Assembly (NCBI RefSeq): GCF_008370325.1
Contig: NZ_VNIP01000011.1
Span: 620,001 to 684,000, forward strand
Reading direction: 5' to 3'
DNA from: Martinezella tropici
Lineage (GTDB): Bacteria; Pseudomonadota; Alphaproteobacteria; Rhizobiales; Rhizobiaceae
DNA length: 64,000 bases
Position numbers and translations under genes: made by a program. The notes beneath the pieces were generated by a model. It was not told the origin of the DNA, searched no databases, and was given only the letters and a program-made list of their open reading frames with translations. This document shows positions 17,655 through 25,574 of the stretch, piece by piece; the first letter of the stretch is position 1, and each line of letters opens with the position of its first letter.

Positions 17655-18395
17655 TCACTTGATCAGCCCAACACGTAACGCCTTGGCAACGGCCTGCGTG
17701 CGGTTGACGGTGTCGAGCTTCTTGGTAGCGCGATTGAGGTAATGGTTGACCGTATGCTCCGACAGCGCAAGGATCTCGGCTATTTCCGCGCTCGTCTTTC
17801 CCGCCGCGGTCCAATTCAGGCAATCGATCTCGCGATCGGTAAGGGCGTCAACGACACGAACGTCGAGATTACGGATTTCCGCGAGCCGATCGAAGACGTG
17901 AATTGCGATGTAGGAGAGATCCTTGATCTCCTCGGACGAAAAGAGATCGCGATCACCAGCCAGGGAGACCGCGCCGCGAAGACCGGAGGCATCATGGGTC
18001 GGCAGATAGAGGAAGCGCGTCATGCGAAAGCGCTCGAACAGAGCGACGACGAGCTGCGATTTGCCTACCTCGCGATTGGGGCTCGCCACCACCTCATAGA
18101 CGAAAGGAAGTGTTGAGCTGCGCAAGCGCAGCAATGGAGGGCTGGTCGGCAGCAGCCCTTCCTGATCATAAATCGACAGCAGTTCGGCCGGCCAGTTGTT
18201 GATCACCGAATTGCTCTGCAGTTCGAAAGAGGTGATCGGCGGTAGATTGAGCACCATGAAAGCGCGGCAGCGATAGGCCTCGGTCAGCCCTTTCATGAAA
18301 CGGAACACATCAAACTGAGTCTTCAGCCTACCGATTTCTTCGATATAGTCCTCACCGCGAGGGGGCGTTCCCGCCTGTACCAATGCCGCCATCAT
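17655..18395 (-). CDS. LuxR-family regulator, quorum-sensing solo type
   Basis: A 246-residue regulator with an N-terminal autoinducer-binding-type domain (residues ~20-165) and a C-terminal LuxR helix-turn-helix (LTDREIDCLNWTAAGKTSAEIAEI is the start, with SEHTVNHYLNRATKKL as the recognition part). In the ligand pocket the Trp and Tyr of NNWPAELLSIY are kept, but the conserved Asp-Pro that follows reads Ser-Pro (TSPPLLRL) and the later Trp is replaced by Tyr (LPFVYE). No luxI-type synthase is nearby. It therefore looks like an orphan receptor that may bind a non-standard ligand or none. Confidence 0.87.
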   Translation of the reverse strand: MMAALVQAGTPPRGEDYIEEIGRLKTQFDVFRFMKGLTEAYRCRAFMVLNLPPITSFELQSNSVINNWPAELLSIYDQEGLLPTSPPLLRLRSSTLPFVYEVVASPNREVGKSQLVVALFERFRMTRFLYLPTHDASGLRGAVSLAGDRDLFSSEEIKDLSYIAIHVFDRLAEIRNLDVRVVDALTDREIDCLNWTAAGKTSAEIAEILALSEHTVNHYLNRATKKLDTVNRTQAVAKALRVGLIK

Positions 18396-18715
18396 CAGTC
18401 TTCTTTAGTAAAAGAGGAAAAAAATACGGGATTTCCGTATCTTGTCCCCCACGATTAACGCACCAGCGCCGATATAGGGCACCTGCCGAAATATAAGTTT
18501 TCGAAATTCGTGGCAGCTTCAACGATCGTTACTATGTCGTCCGGTCATAACCTCGCCAAATCCTTGATGATTCCAGCAATCATTTACTTATAATGGCAGC
18601 TCTTACGCATATCTCAACAATAAAATTCAAGATAAACGGGCGATTTGGCTAAGGTCCGGCATTGGCAGCATTAAAATTGAAAAGGCCTGGGCGGCCGCGA
18701 TGAGAATTTGTGGAA
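18396..18715. other. AT-richer intergenic region upstream of luxR
   Basis: 320 bases between the iclR stop and luxR start. It is clearly more AT-rich than its surroundings (for example 18580-18640) and presumably contains the luxR promoter. No open frame or repeat stands out. Near 18690 a short GGCC hairpin plus TTTTC on the minus strand could be a weak iclR terminator. Confidence 0.45.
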
Positions 18716-19525
18716 CTAGCGTTTCGGGCCCATGCGATTGCGCATATCCATCATGATCGATTGAGCGGCAGCCACCACCAGCGGCGCCCATGCCTGCAGG
18801 CTCTGCGGCGTGACACGATAGGCCGGTCCGGTGACCGAGACACCGGCCAGCATATGACCATCATCCGAGCGGATCGGGGCGGCAACACAGCATATGCCGC
18901 TTTCGTGCTCCTCGAGATCGAACGCATAGCCGCGTCGCCTGATCTCCGAAATATCCGAGAGCAGCTCTCCGGCATTGTGGAGCGTCTGCCCGGTATAGGG
19001 GTGAAATTCGAGACCGGCGATCCGGGTCGCAAGCTCGGTATCATCGAGCGCGGAAAGCGCAGCCTTGCCGATGCCCGTGCAATAGGTCGGCGAGGCATTG
19101 CCGATCTGCGAATACATGCGAACGGACTGCCGTCCCTCGACCTTGTCGAGATAGATGACCTCTGCGCCATGCAGAACGCCGAGATGCACGGTTTCGCAGG
19201 TGACGTCGTGCAGGCGCTGCAAATGCGGCTCGGCAATGGCACGAAATTCGTTGCGCGCCCAGCTGCGTGAGGCGAGCGTCAAAAGCCTGAGACCGATGAG
19301 ATAGCGACCGTCGCGATCGACCTCCAGAAGCCCTTCCTCGACGAGATGCGACAATTGGCGATGCAGCGTGCCGCGCGGCTGATCGGACAGCGAAAGAATA
19401 TCCGTAAAGCGCATGGGGCCATCGGCAAGCGCAACGAGATCGAGCAGCGCAACAAGCTTCCCAAGCGTTCCGGTTTCCCGGTCGCGGCGGCCGTTCGCTT
19501 TCACGCCTTCCGAATTCAGATCCAT
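18716..19525 (-). CDS. IclR-family transcriptional regulator of the adjacent sugar operon
   Basis: A 269-residue protein with an N-terminal winged helix (LALADGPMRFTDILSLSD then QPRGTLHRQLSHLVEEGLL) and the C-terminal GAF-like effector domain typical of IclR (IYLDKVEGRQSVRMYSQIG, CTGIGKAALSAL, HESGICCVAAPI). It is divergent from the SDR-dgoK-dgoA-SMP30 operon across 127 bases that contain a promoter and a 17-base dyad. A role as repressor of that operon, relieved by a pathway intermediate such as galactonate or KDGal, is inferred from position and operator placement. Confidence 0.9.
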   Translation of the reverse strand: MDLNSEGVKANGRRDRETGTLGKLVALLDLVALADGPMRFTDILSLSDQPRGTLHRQLSHLVEEGLLEVDRDGRYLIGLRLLTLASRSWARNEFRAIAEPHLQRLHDVTCETVHLGVLHGAEVIYLDKVEGRQSVRMYSQIGNASPTYCTGIGKAALSALDDTELATRIAGLEFHPYTGQTLHNAGELLSDISEIRRRGYAFDLEEHESGICCVAAPIRSDDGHMLAGVSVTGPAYRVTPQSLQAWAPLVVAAAQSIMMDMRNRMGPKR

Positions 19526-19561
19526 GTCCTTTCATTTATCGCTGGCACTGCAGCGTTATCC

Positions 19562-19590
19562 TTGACACGATGGAAGGGTAATCCGATAAT
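19562..19590 (+). promoter_or_regulatory. Promoter of the SDR-dgoK-dgoA operon
   Basis: -35 TTGACA (19562-19567), a 17-base spacer and -10 GATAAT (19585-19590). This is the best sigma70 match in the window. Transcription would start near 19597, just upstream of the dyad at 19609. On the opposite strand TTGACT (19603-19598) may serve iclR, so the two promoters overlap. Confidence 0.7.
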
Positions 19591-19608
19591 TCCATATAGT
19601 CAAATATT

Positions 19609-19625
19609 GTTCCACATAATGGAAC
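19609..19625. promoter_or_regulatory. Candidate IclR operator
   Basis: The 17-base dyad GTTCCACATAATGGAAC has exact 6-base arms. Further half sites TGGAA (19571) and TTCCA (19590) lie in the same promoter. IclR proteins commonly bind dyads of this length; placement just after the predicted start site favours repression. Confidence 0.65.
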
Positions 19626-19652
19626 TTTGTAACCTATCTCGGAGGAGAGATC

Positions 19653-20423
19653 TTGGCTGAGACGCATGCGCAATTTCCCGACCTGAAAGATCGAACCGTA
19701 CTCGTCACCGGCGGCGGCTCCGGCATCGGTGCGGCACTTGTAGAGGGGTTCGCCAAGCAGGGTGCGAAAGTTGCCTTCATCGACGTTGCCGAGGAGCCGA
19801 GCAAGGCGCTGGCCGCCAAGCTTTCGGCGAAATCCGCCCATCCCGTCGTCTTCTATCACGCCGACCTGCGCGATGTCGGCGCTATCAAAAGCACGGTCGC
19901 GGCGGTCGAATCCGATCTCGGCGCGATCCGCGTGCTCGTCAACAACGCAGCCTGGGACGACCGGCACGATATCGACACAACGACAGAGGACTATTGGGAC
20001 AACAATCAGGCGATCAACCTCAAACAGGTTTTCTTCGTTTCGCAGGCGGCAGTTCCCGGCATGCGGGCAGCCGGCGGCGGCGCAATCATCAATTTTTCCT
20101 CAATCGTCTTCAAGACCAGCCCGCCGCTGCTGTCCTCCTATGCGGCGGCAAAGTCCGGCATCCTCGGGCTGACCAAGAGCTTTGCCGGACGCTTCGGCCC
20201 TGAGAATATTCGCGTCAATGCCGTCCTCCCCGGAATGGTCGTGACCAAGCGGCAGCTCGACCTATGGCTGACCGAAGAGGGCATGGCGAGTACGATCGAT
20301 CGGCAATGCCTCAAGCGCGTGCTGAGCGCCGACGATCTTGTGGGACCGGTGCTTTTCCTGGCGTCTGAGTGCTCGGGCGCCATGACCGGACAAGCCATCA
20401 CCGTCGATGGCGGCATCTTCTAA
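19653..20423 (+). CDS. SDR-family dehydrogenase, probable sugar 1-dehydrogenase
   Basis: A 256-residue short-chain dehydrogenase with the NAD(P) loop VTGGGSGIGAALV, the NNAA motif and active-site Tyr163-x3-Lys167 in SSYAAAKSG, with the preceding serine in NFSSIV. The start is a TTG at 19653 with GGAGGAGA 5 bases upstream; no better ATG is available. As first gene of an operon with a KDGal kinase, KDPGal aldolase and an SMP-30 lactonase, it most likely oxidises D-galactose (or a related aldose) at C1 to the lactone. That substrate is inference; L-fucose or D-arabinose-type sugars are alternatives. Confidence 0.85.
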   Translation: MAETHAQFPDLKDRTVLVTGGGSGIGAALVEGFAKQGAKVAFIDVAEEPSKALAAKLSAKSAHPVVFYHADLRDVGAIKSTVAAVESDLGAIRVLVNNAAWDDRHDIDTTTEDYWDNNQAINLKQVFFVSQAAVPGMRAAGGGAIINFSSIVFKTSPPLLSSYAAAKSGILGLTKSFAGRFGPENIRVNAVLPGMVVTKRQLDLWLTEEGMASTIDRQCLKRVLSADDLVGPVLFLASECSGAMTGQAITVDGGIF

Positions 20424-20446
20424 CGAAAGACTTTGGAGCATTTCTC

Positions 20447-21379
20447 ATGACCAAGCCCGCATATGTCGCGGTTGACTGGGGCACCAGCAGTTTCCGTCTG
20501 TGGCTGATCGGCGAGGACGGAAGCATTCTGGCAGAGCGCCGGAGCGGCGAAGGCATGACTGCGGCGGCCCAGACCGGCTTTGCCAAGGTTCTGCAGGCCC
20601 ATCTGGACGCAGTATCCGTGCCGGACACCGTTCCCGTTCTCGTCTGCGGCATGGCCGGAGCGCGCCAGGGCTGGGTGGAGGCCGGATATATCGACACACC
20701 GGCATCGCTTGCCGCGATCCTCACCGGTGCCGTTTCCGTGCCCGGACAATCTCGCGACATCCGCATCCTGCCGGGCCTTGCGCAACGCAGCCAGCAGATG
20801 CCTGACGTCATGCGCGGCGAGGAAACACAGTTGCTCGGCGCGATCGCCGCCGATGCCAAGGGCGAACAGCTCGTGTGCATGCCGGGAACGCATTCGAAAT
20901 GGGTACGCGTGCTTGACGGCCAGGTGACGGGCTTCTCCACCTTCATGACCGGCGAGCTCTTCGACGTCATTACCAAGCACAGCATCCTGTCGCATGCCGT
21001 TGCCGGCGCGGCGGATCAGCCTGCCGATACCAAGGTATTCGAGACGGCCCTCGGGGCAGCGTTCGACAAACCTGCCCTTGCGACCAACCTGTTGTTCACC
21101 GCACGTTCCGGCCAGCTTTTGCACGGACTGACGGCTGCCGGTGCGCAGGCGCTGATATCAGGAACCCTGATCGGAACGGAGATTGCCGGCGCGCTTGCAT
21201 CAGCCGGGCAGAACGTGACCATTACGCTTGTCGCGTCCGGCCGCCTGCAGGCTCTCTATGAGGGTGCGTTCCGCGCCCTATCTCTCACCTACAAGACCAT
21301 CGACGCCGACGCCGCCGTCCGTCGCGGGCTTTCCGCCGCGGCCGAAGCGATCTGGTTCAAAAAAGAAAGCAAAAGCTGA
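20447..21379 (+). CDS. dgoK: 2-dehydro-3-deoxygalactonokinase
   Basis: A 310-residue sugar kinase of the ASKHA fold. It opens with AYVAVDWGTSSFRLWLI, the phosphate-1 loop characteristic of DgoK, and carries GEETQLLGAI and CMPGTHSKWVRV, both typical of the family. It phosphorylates KDGal to KDPGal, the substrate of the aldolase encoded next. The ATG at 20447 has GGAG 9 bases upstream. The stop overlaps the dgoA start by one base (TGATG). Confidence 0.93.
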   Translation: MTKPAYVAVDWGTSSFRLWLIGEDGSILAERRSGEGMTAAAQTGFAKVLQAHLDAVSVPDTVPVLVCGMAGARQGWVEAGYIDTPASLAAILTGAVSVPGQSRDIRILPGLAQRSQQMPDVMRGEETQLLGAIAADAKGEQLVCMPGTHSKWVRVLDGQVTGFSTFMTGELFDVITKHSILSHAVAGAADQPADTKVFETALGAAFDKPALATNLLFTARSGQLLHGLTAAGAQALISGTLIGTEIAGALASAGQNVTITLVASGRLQALYEGAFRALSLTYKTIDADAAVRRGLSAAAEAIWFKKESKS

Positions 21380-22014
21380 TGACGACCCGCATCCCCTTCC
21401 CGCCCATGAAACGCCCGCTCATCGCCATTCTTCGCGGCATCAAGCCGGAGGAAACGGCTGATATCGTCGGCGCGCTGATCGAGACCGGCTTCAGCGCGAT
21501 CGAAATTCCGCTGAATTCGCCCGAGCCTTTTCGTTCCATCGAGATTGCCGCCAAGATGGCCCCCGCTGATTGCCTGATCGGCGCAGGCACGGTGCTGACG
21601 GTCGAGGATGTCGACCGATTGGACAGCGCCGGCGGCAAGTTGCTCGTCACGCCAAATGTCGAGCCTGCGGTCATCAGCCGCGCCCGCGACAAGGGCATGG
21701 TGACGATGCCAGGCGTATTCACCGCGACGGAAGCGCTTTCCGCTGCCCGCGCCGGCGCCACCGGCCTTAAATTCTTCCCCGCCGGCGTACTCGGTGCCTC
21801 CGGTATCACCGCCATTCGCGCGGTCCTGCCGCCGGAGCTCGTCATCGCCGCGGTCGGCGGCGTTTCGGACAAGAATTTTGCCGATTACACCAAGGCGGGC
21901 ATTCTGGCTTTCGGTCTCGGCACCAGTCTCTACAAGCCGGGAATGACCGCGGCAGAGGTTGCCGAACGTGCCAAGGCCACCATCTATGCCTATGATGCAG
22001 CCATAGGAGCCTGA
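21379..22014 (+). CDS. dgoA: 2-dehydro-3-deoxy-6-phosphogalactonate aldolase
   Basis: A 211-residue class I KDPG/KDPGal aldolase that splits KDPGal into pyruvate and glyceraldehyde 3-phosphate. Motifs: IAILRGIKPEETADI near the N terminus, the catalytic Glu in AIEIPLNSPEP, GAGTVLTVEDVD, and the Schiff-base lysine in TGLKFFPAGVLG. The LNSPEP form, rather than LRTP, points to the DgoA (galactonate) branch over the Eda branch. It is translationally coupled to dgoK and followed after 2 bases by the SMP-30 gene. Confidence 0.94.
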   Translation: MTTRIPFPPMKRPLIAILRGIKPEETADIVGALIETGFSAIEIPLNSPEPFRSIEIAAKMAPADCLIGAGTVLTVEDVDRLDSAGGKLLVTPNVEPAVISRARDKGMVTMPGVFTATEALSAARAGATGLKFFPAGVLGASGITAIRAVLPPELVIAAVGGVSDKNFADYTKAGILAFGLGTSLYKPGMTAAEVAERAKATIYAYDAAIGA

Positions 22015-22016
22015 CT

Positions 22017-22904
22017 ATGACCGATATCCACGATTTTCAGGGCAATATTCTCTGCAATACGTCCTCCGTCCTGGGGGAAGGCCCGACTTACGACCCCGAT
22101 ACGGACACCGTCTGGTGGTTCAATATCCTCGGCAAGGAACTGCACGAGTTGCATCTGCCGACCGGCAAGAAACAGGTTCACGAGCTGCCGATGATGGCAA
22201 GCGTGCTGGCCCGCGTCGATGCGGAACGGCAGATGATCGCCACCGAACAGGGCCTCTTCCTTCGCGACATCGCGACAGGCGAGCTGAGTTTTTATGCGGC
22301 GATCGAGGCCGACAAGCCGGAGAACCGTTCCAATGACGGGCGCACGCATATTTCCGGATCGCTCTGGATCGGCACCATGGGCAAGCGCGCCGAGATGCAG
22401 GCGGGCGCCATCTATCATGTCTCCGGCGGCAAGGTCACCAAGATCTTCGATCAGATTAGCATTCCAAACTCCATCTGCTTCTCGCCCGACGGCACGATCG
22501 GCTATTTCACCGACACGCGCGTCAGCCAGCTCATGCGCGTTCTCGTCGACCCGGAGACCGGGCTTCCGACGGGCGAGCCGATCGTCATGGTCGACAGCAT
22601 GGAAGATCCGGGCGGGCTCGATGGCTCGGTCTGCGATGCCGATGGCTATATCTGGAATGCGCGCTGGGGCTCCGGTTTCGTCGACAAGTACAGCCCGGAC
22701 GGCCTGCGCATCGAACGTTATCGCGTGCCTGCCATGCAGCCCTCCTGCCCGGCCTTTATCGGCAAGAATGCCGACCGGCTGGCAGTGACGACCGCCTGGG
22801 AAGGGTTGGACGACGAAGCCCGTTCCATGCAACCCCAAGCCGGCGCGCTCCTGGAACTCGGCCTGACCGTGAAGGGCGTCTTTGACCCGCTATACAAGCT
22901 TTGA
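22017..22904 (+). CDS. SMP-30/gluconolactonase-family lactonase
   Basis: A 295-residue six-bladed beta-propeller lactonase. Metal-ligand positions of the family are all visible: Glu in LGEGP, Asn in RSNDGR, Asn in IPNSICFSPDG and Asp in GGLDGSVCD. In this operon it would hydrolyse the aldonolactone made by the SDR to the free acid (e.g. galactonate). It starts 2 bases after the dgoA stop, and a hairpin closes the operon. The galactonate dehydratase needed between the lactonase and DgoK is not in the window. Confidence 0.92.
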   Translation: MTDIHDFQGNILCNTSSVLGEGPTYDPDTDTVWWFNILGKELHELHLPTGKKQVHELPMMASVLARVDAERQMIATEQGLFLRDIATGELSFYAAIEADKPENRSNDGRTHISGSLWIGTMGKRAEMQAGAIYHVSGGKVTKIFDQISIPNSICFSPDGTIGYFTDTRVSQLMRVLVDPETGLPTGEPIVMVDSMEDPGGLDGSVCDADGYIWNARWGSGFVDKYSPDGLRIERYRVPAMQPSCPAFIGKNADRLAVTTAWEGLDDEARSMQPQAGALLELGLTVKGVFDPLYKL

Positions 22905-22907
22905 TTG

Positions 22908-22946
22908 AAAGCCCTCTTGAGGCGCTCCGTGCCTGAAGAGGGCTTT
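22908..22946 (+). terminator. Probable terminator of the dgo operon
   Basis: Arms AAAGCCCTCTT and AAGAGGGCTTT (11 pairs) with a 17-base loop, directly after the SMP-30 stop. The downstream T run is short (GCCTTG), so efficiency is uncertain. Confidence 0.65.
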
Positions 22947-23253
22947 GCCTTGATGATCAATGCTGCATCAGCATCCGCCGATTTGCGGAAAATCTGAAAT
23001 TTGTATCGACCCTTCTTCAGTTCAGCCAGTTCCCCAGGTTGTTTTTCGAAACATCAACCTATTGTTTTCATGTTACGTTCCCTCCATTTTCAACTTGCAG
23101 CCATCGACTTCTGCAACTTTTGACGGAACCAAAACCTTAGTGAACCATTTGCCTTTATAGCCGACACGATGAATGTCGGTAAATGGAGGTTCCACTCGCG
23201 CTGGTAAGCATGCGCACGAATGCATGCCCATCAGAATGAAAGGTAGGTTCACG
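22947..23253. other. Intergenic region upstream of the PRC-barrel gene
   Basis: 307 bases between the dgo terminator and the PRC-barrel gene. A small palindrome ATGCTG-CAT-CAGCAT lies near 22960. The rest, fairly AT-rich at 22990-23140, presumably holds the next promoter. No open frame is convincing. Confidence 0.45.
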
Positions 23254-23874
23254 ATGACTGGGAAACTCTTCACTTCTGTCGCTGCAGGCGCAATCTTCGC
23301 CACGGCCTCGGTACTTTCGCCGATGGCGTACGCTCAGGCGCAGCAACCGGCGAACGGAGGCACTGGCAAGGCGCCGGTGACGCAATCCGCCCCTGCAACG
23401 CCGGACGCCACAAAGCCGGATAGCTCGATGCCGCAAACCAAGGCTCAGGCGCCCGCTTCGACGACCGGCACCGAACAGGCCGCCGGCTACATCACCACAC
23501 AGTCGGCCGACCAGATCAGTGCCAAGACCTATATGGGCCAGTCGGTCTATAATGGTCAGAATGAAAGCATCGGTAGCATCAACGACCTGATCCTGCAGAA
23601 GCAGGGCGGTGTTGTTGCCGCCATCGTCGGCGTCGGCGGCTTCCTTGGCATCGGCCAGAAGAGCGTCGCCGTACCGTTCGACAAGATCAATGCCACGCAG
23701 AATCCGCAGGACGGCACTGTCAAGCTCACGACGACCGAAACGGCCGACTCGCTGAAGGCCGCGCCGGAATTCAAGACGCTGGCAATGCAGGCTTCCGACA
23801 AGGCGGCAAGCTCGGCGGGTACGTCGACAATGCCGGCGACGGACAACACTACGACTTCGTCGACCAACAAATAA
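23254..23874 (+). CDS. Secreted PRC-barrel domain protein
   Basis: A 206-residue protein: signal peptide (MTGKLFTSVAAGAIFATASV, cleavage after AYA), a low-complexity Pro/Ala/Thr/Gln linker, then a PRC-barrel domain at about residues 85-160 (TYMGQSVYNGQNESIGSIND followed by an ILQKQGGVVAAIVGVGGFLG strand pair), and a Ser/Thr/Ala tail. In rhizobia such exported PRC-barrel proteins are common and often stress-associated, but the role is not known. The ATG at 23254 has AAAGGTAGG upstream; in-frame starts further upstream add no recognisable sequence. Confidence 0.8.
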   Translation: MTGKLFTSVAAGAIFATASVLSPMAYAQAQQPANGGTGKAPVTQSAPATPDATKPDSSMPQTKAQAPASTTGTEQAAGYITTQSADQISAKTYMGQSVYNGQNESIGSINDLILQKQGGVVAAIVGVGGFLGIGQKSVAVPFDKINATQNPQDGTVKLTTTETADSLKAAPEFKTLAMQASDKAASSAGTSTMPATDNTTTSSTNK

Positions 23875-23906
23875 TAGTCAAATAAAACAATGGTCAGGCG
23901 AAATGC

Positions 23907-23946
23907 AGAAGCGGCGGCCCTTTCCGGCTGCCGCTTTCTCTGTTTT
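23907..23946 (+). terminator. Terminator of the PRC-barrel gene
   Basis: Stem GAAGCGGC / GCCGCTTTC extended by an imperfect inner GGCC/GGC pairing, followed by TCTCTGTTTTT. It begins about 30 bases after the stop codon. Confidence 0.7.
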
Positions 23947-23988
23947 TCCCGAACGAAAAGCTGCTGTGCACTTTTCGTGGACTTGGCC

Positions 23989-24095
23989 TAAAGCGCGTCG
24001 CGATCTTTCAGATTCGCTCATTGCGTTTTGGGCCTTCGATCTCCCGCATGTCGTTATCGCAAAAACCGCTGCACACTTTTGCGCGACATGCTTTA
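23989..24095. repeat. Rhizobial dispersed intergenic repeat
   Basis: A palindrome with arms GCATGTCG (24046-24053) and CGACATGC (24084-24091), an inner GCAAAA/TTTTGC pair and the core CCGCTGCACACTTTTGC, preceded by AAAGCGCGTCGCGATCTTTC. I recall this unit as common in rhizobial genomes. A second diverged CTGCTGTGCACTTTTC copy lies at about 23961. Its right edge supplies the stop codon of the minus-strand GGDEF/EAL gene. Confidence 0.7.
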
Positions 24096-25472
24096 GGCGA
24101 TCTCGCGTTCGTTGCTGAGCTCTAGATAATGGCTTTGCAGATAACGAAGCGTCGCGGCGCTGTCTGCCGGCTTGCCGAAATAATAGCCCTGCCCCATGGC
24201 GCAGCCCAGCGCTTTCAGTTTCGCCGCTTCGGCATGTTCCTCGATACCTTCCGCCACCACACGCAGTTCAAGCCCCTCGCACATGGCCAGCACCGCCTTG
24301 ATGATATGTTCGGACACCCGATCCGAATTCATGCGAGAGACGAAGGCGCGGTCTATCTTAACCTTGTCGAAGATAAATTCGCGCAAACGCCCGAGACTGG
24401 ATTGACCAGTGCCAAAGTCATCAAGCGAGATGCGCGCACCCGCGGCACGGAGATCGGCTATGATCCGATGCGCCGTGTCGGCCGAGCTCATGACCGCGGT
24501 TTCGGTGATTTCGAGCTCGAGGCGATGCGGATCGAGGCCGGCACGTGCAAGGATGGCAAGGATGCTGCTGCTGGTACCCGGATCCATCAATTGTGCCGAA
24601 GACAAATTGAAGGACAGAAAAAGCTCACGTGGCCAGGAAAGCGCCGCCTCGGCCGCCTTCCGCAGAAGCGTTTCGGACAGAGCATCGATGAAGCCGCGCT
24701 CCTCGGCGAGCGGCACGAAGACAGCCGGGGAGACGAAGCCGAGATCCTGATCGTTCCAGCGGGCAAGCGCCTCGAAGCCGACAACCATGTTGTTGGCGAG
24801 CGAAACGATCGGCTGGAAATGCACATCGATGGCATCCGAAATGATGGCATTGCGCAGCGCCTGCTCGAGCTGCGTCGCGCGCTTCATTTCCTGAGCGATC
24901 TCCCTGGAATAGACGGTGATCTGCCCACGGCCGCGACGCTTGGAGCGATAGAGCGCGGTTTCCGCATTCTTCAGGAGGTCGTCGAATTCCTCCCCGGCGA
25001 ACGGATGGATGGCGAAGCCGAAAGAGGCGGAAAGCCTGACATTGCGATCGCCGAGATCATAGGGTGCCGAGAGCACCTCGCGGATCATCTGCCCGAACTT
25101 CTCGGCGCCGACGCGCTCGAACACCAAGGGAAGAACAAAGGCGAATTCGTCCCCGTCATGGCGCGTCACCATTGCTCCGTCGGGAATGCAGGCCTTGAGG
25201 CGATGCGCGACCTGGCAGAGAATCTCGTCACCGGCTTCGACGCCAAACAGGTCGTTGATCGGCTTGAAGGCATCCAGATTGACGATGCCGATGGTGAAGG
25301 GTGCCGGATCGCTGGCCCGTTCGAGCGAAATCGAGCGCGTGCGTTCGCGCATGCGATGTCGATTGCCCAATCCGGTAAGCGGATCGGTATAAGCGATTGC
25401 CTGTGGCTCTTGACTGACTGGCCCTGGCAGCGTTTCAGCCGATTTCATATGTGGTCCCGACGTTTTCTCCAC
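24093..25472 (-). CDS. GGDEF/EAL protein, probable c-di-GMP phosphodiesterase
   Basis: A 459-residue cytoplasmic protein: GGDEF domain at ~30-190, EAL domain at ~205-450, no membrane or sensor domain. The cyclase motif reads RHDGDEFAF, so the first glycine of GGDEF is Asp; the domain may be inactive or only bind GTP. The EAL side keeps its metal and catalytic residues: Glu of GFEALARW, Asn of FNLSSAQL, Glu of LEITETAV, DDFGTG, Lys of VKIDRAF and Glu of VAEGIEE. Hydrolysis of c-di-GMP is therefore more likely than synthesis. The GTG at 25472 is uncertain; an ATG at 25448 is the alternative. It lies 102 bases behind a PAS-receiver gene. Confidence 0.88.
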   Translation of the reverse strand: MEKTSGPHMKSAETLPGPVSQEPQAIAYTDPLTGLGNRHRMRERTRSISLERASDPAPFTIGIVNLDAFKPINDLFGVEAGDEILCQVAHRLKACIPDGAMVTRHDGDEFAFVLPLVFERVGAEKFGQMIREVLSAPYDLGDRNVRLSASFGFAIHPFAGEEFDDLLKNAETALYRSKRRGRGQITVYSREIAQEMKRATQLEQALRNAIISDAIDVHFQPIVSLANNMVVGFEALARWNDQDLGFVSPAVFVPLAEERGFIDALSETLLRKAAEAALSWPRELFLSFNLSSAQLMDPGTSSSILAILARAGLDPHRLELEITETAVMSSADTAHRIIADLRAAGARISLDDFGTGQSSLGRLREFIFDKVKIDRAFVSRMNSDRVSEHIIKAVLAMCEGLELRVVAEGIEEHAEAAKLKALGCAMGQGYYFGKPADSAATLRYLQSHYLELSNEREIA

Positions 25473-25574
25473 CCTCTAAAAAGCATGACGGCGAAGTCTT
25501 AACAAAGGATAGCGGGAGGACGGTGATTCAATGCCGGCGATAAGTTGCCTTCACCGGCGATCTCTTTGTAACAT

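Noticed and set aside
23125..23150. GGAAC upstream of the PRC-barrel gene as an EcfG (general stress) promoter
   Set aside because: No CGTT at the required 16-17-base spacing.
24129..25502. 457-codon plus-strand frame opposite the GGDEF/EAL gene
   Set aside because: Shadow; the minus strand carries all c-di-GMP motifs.
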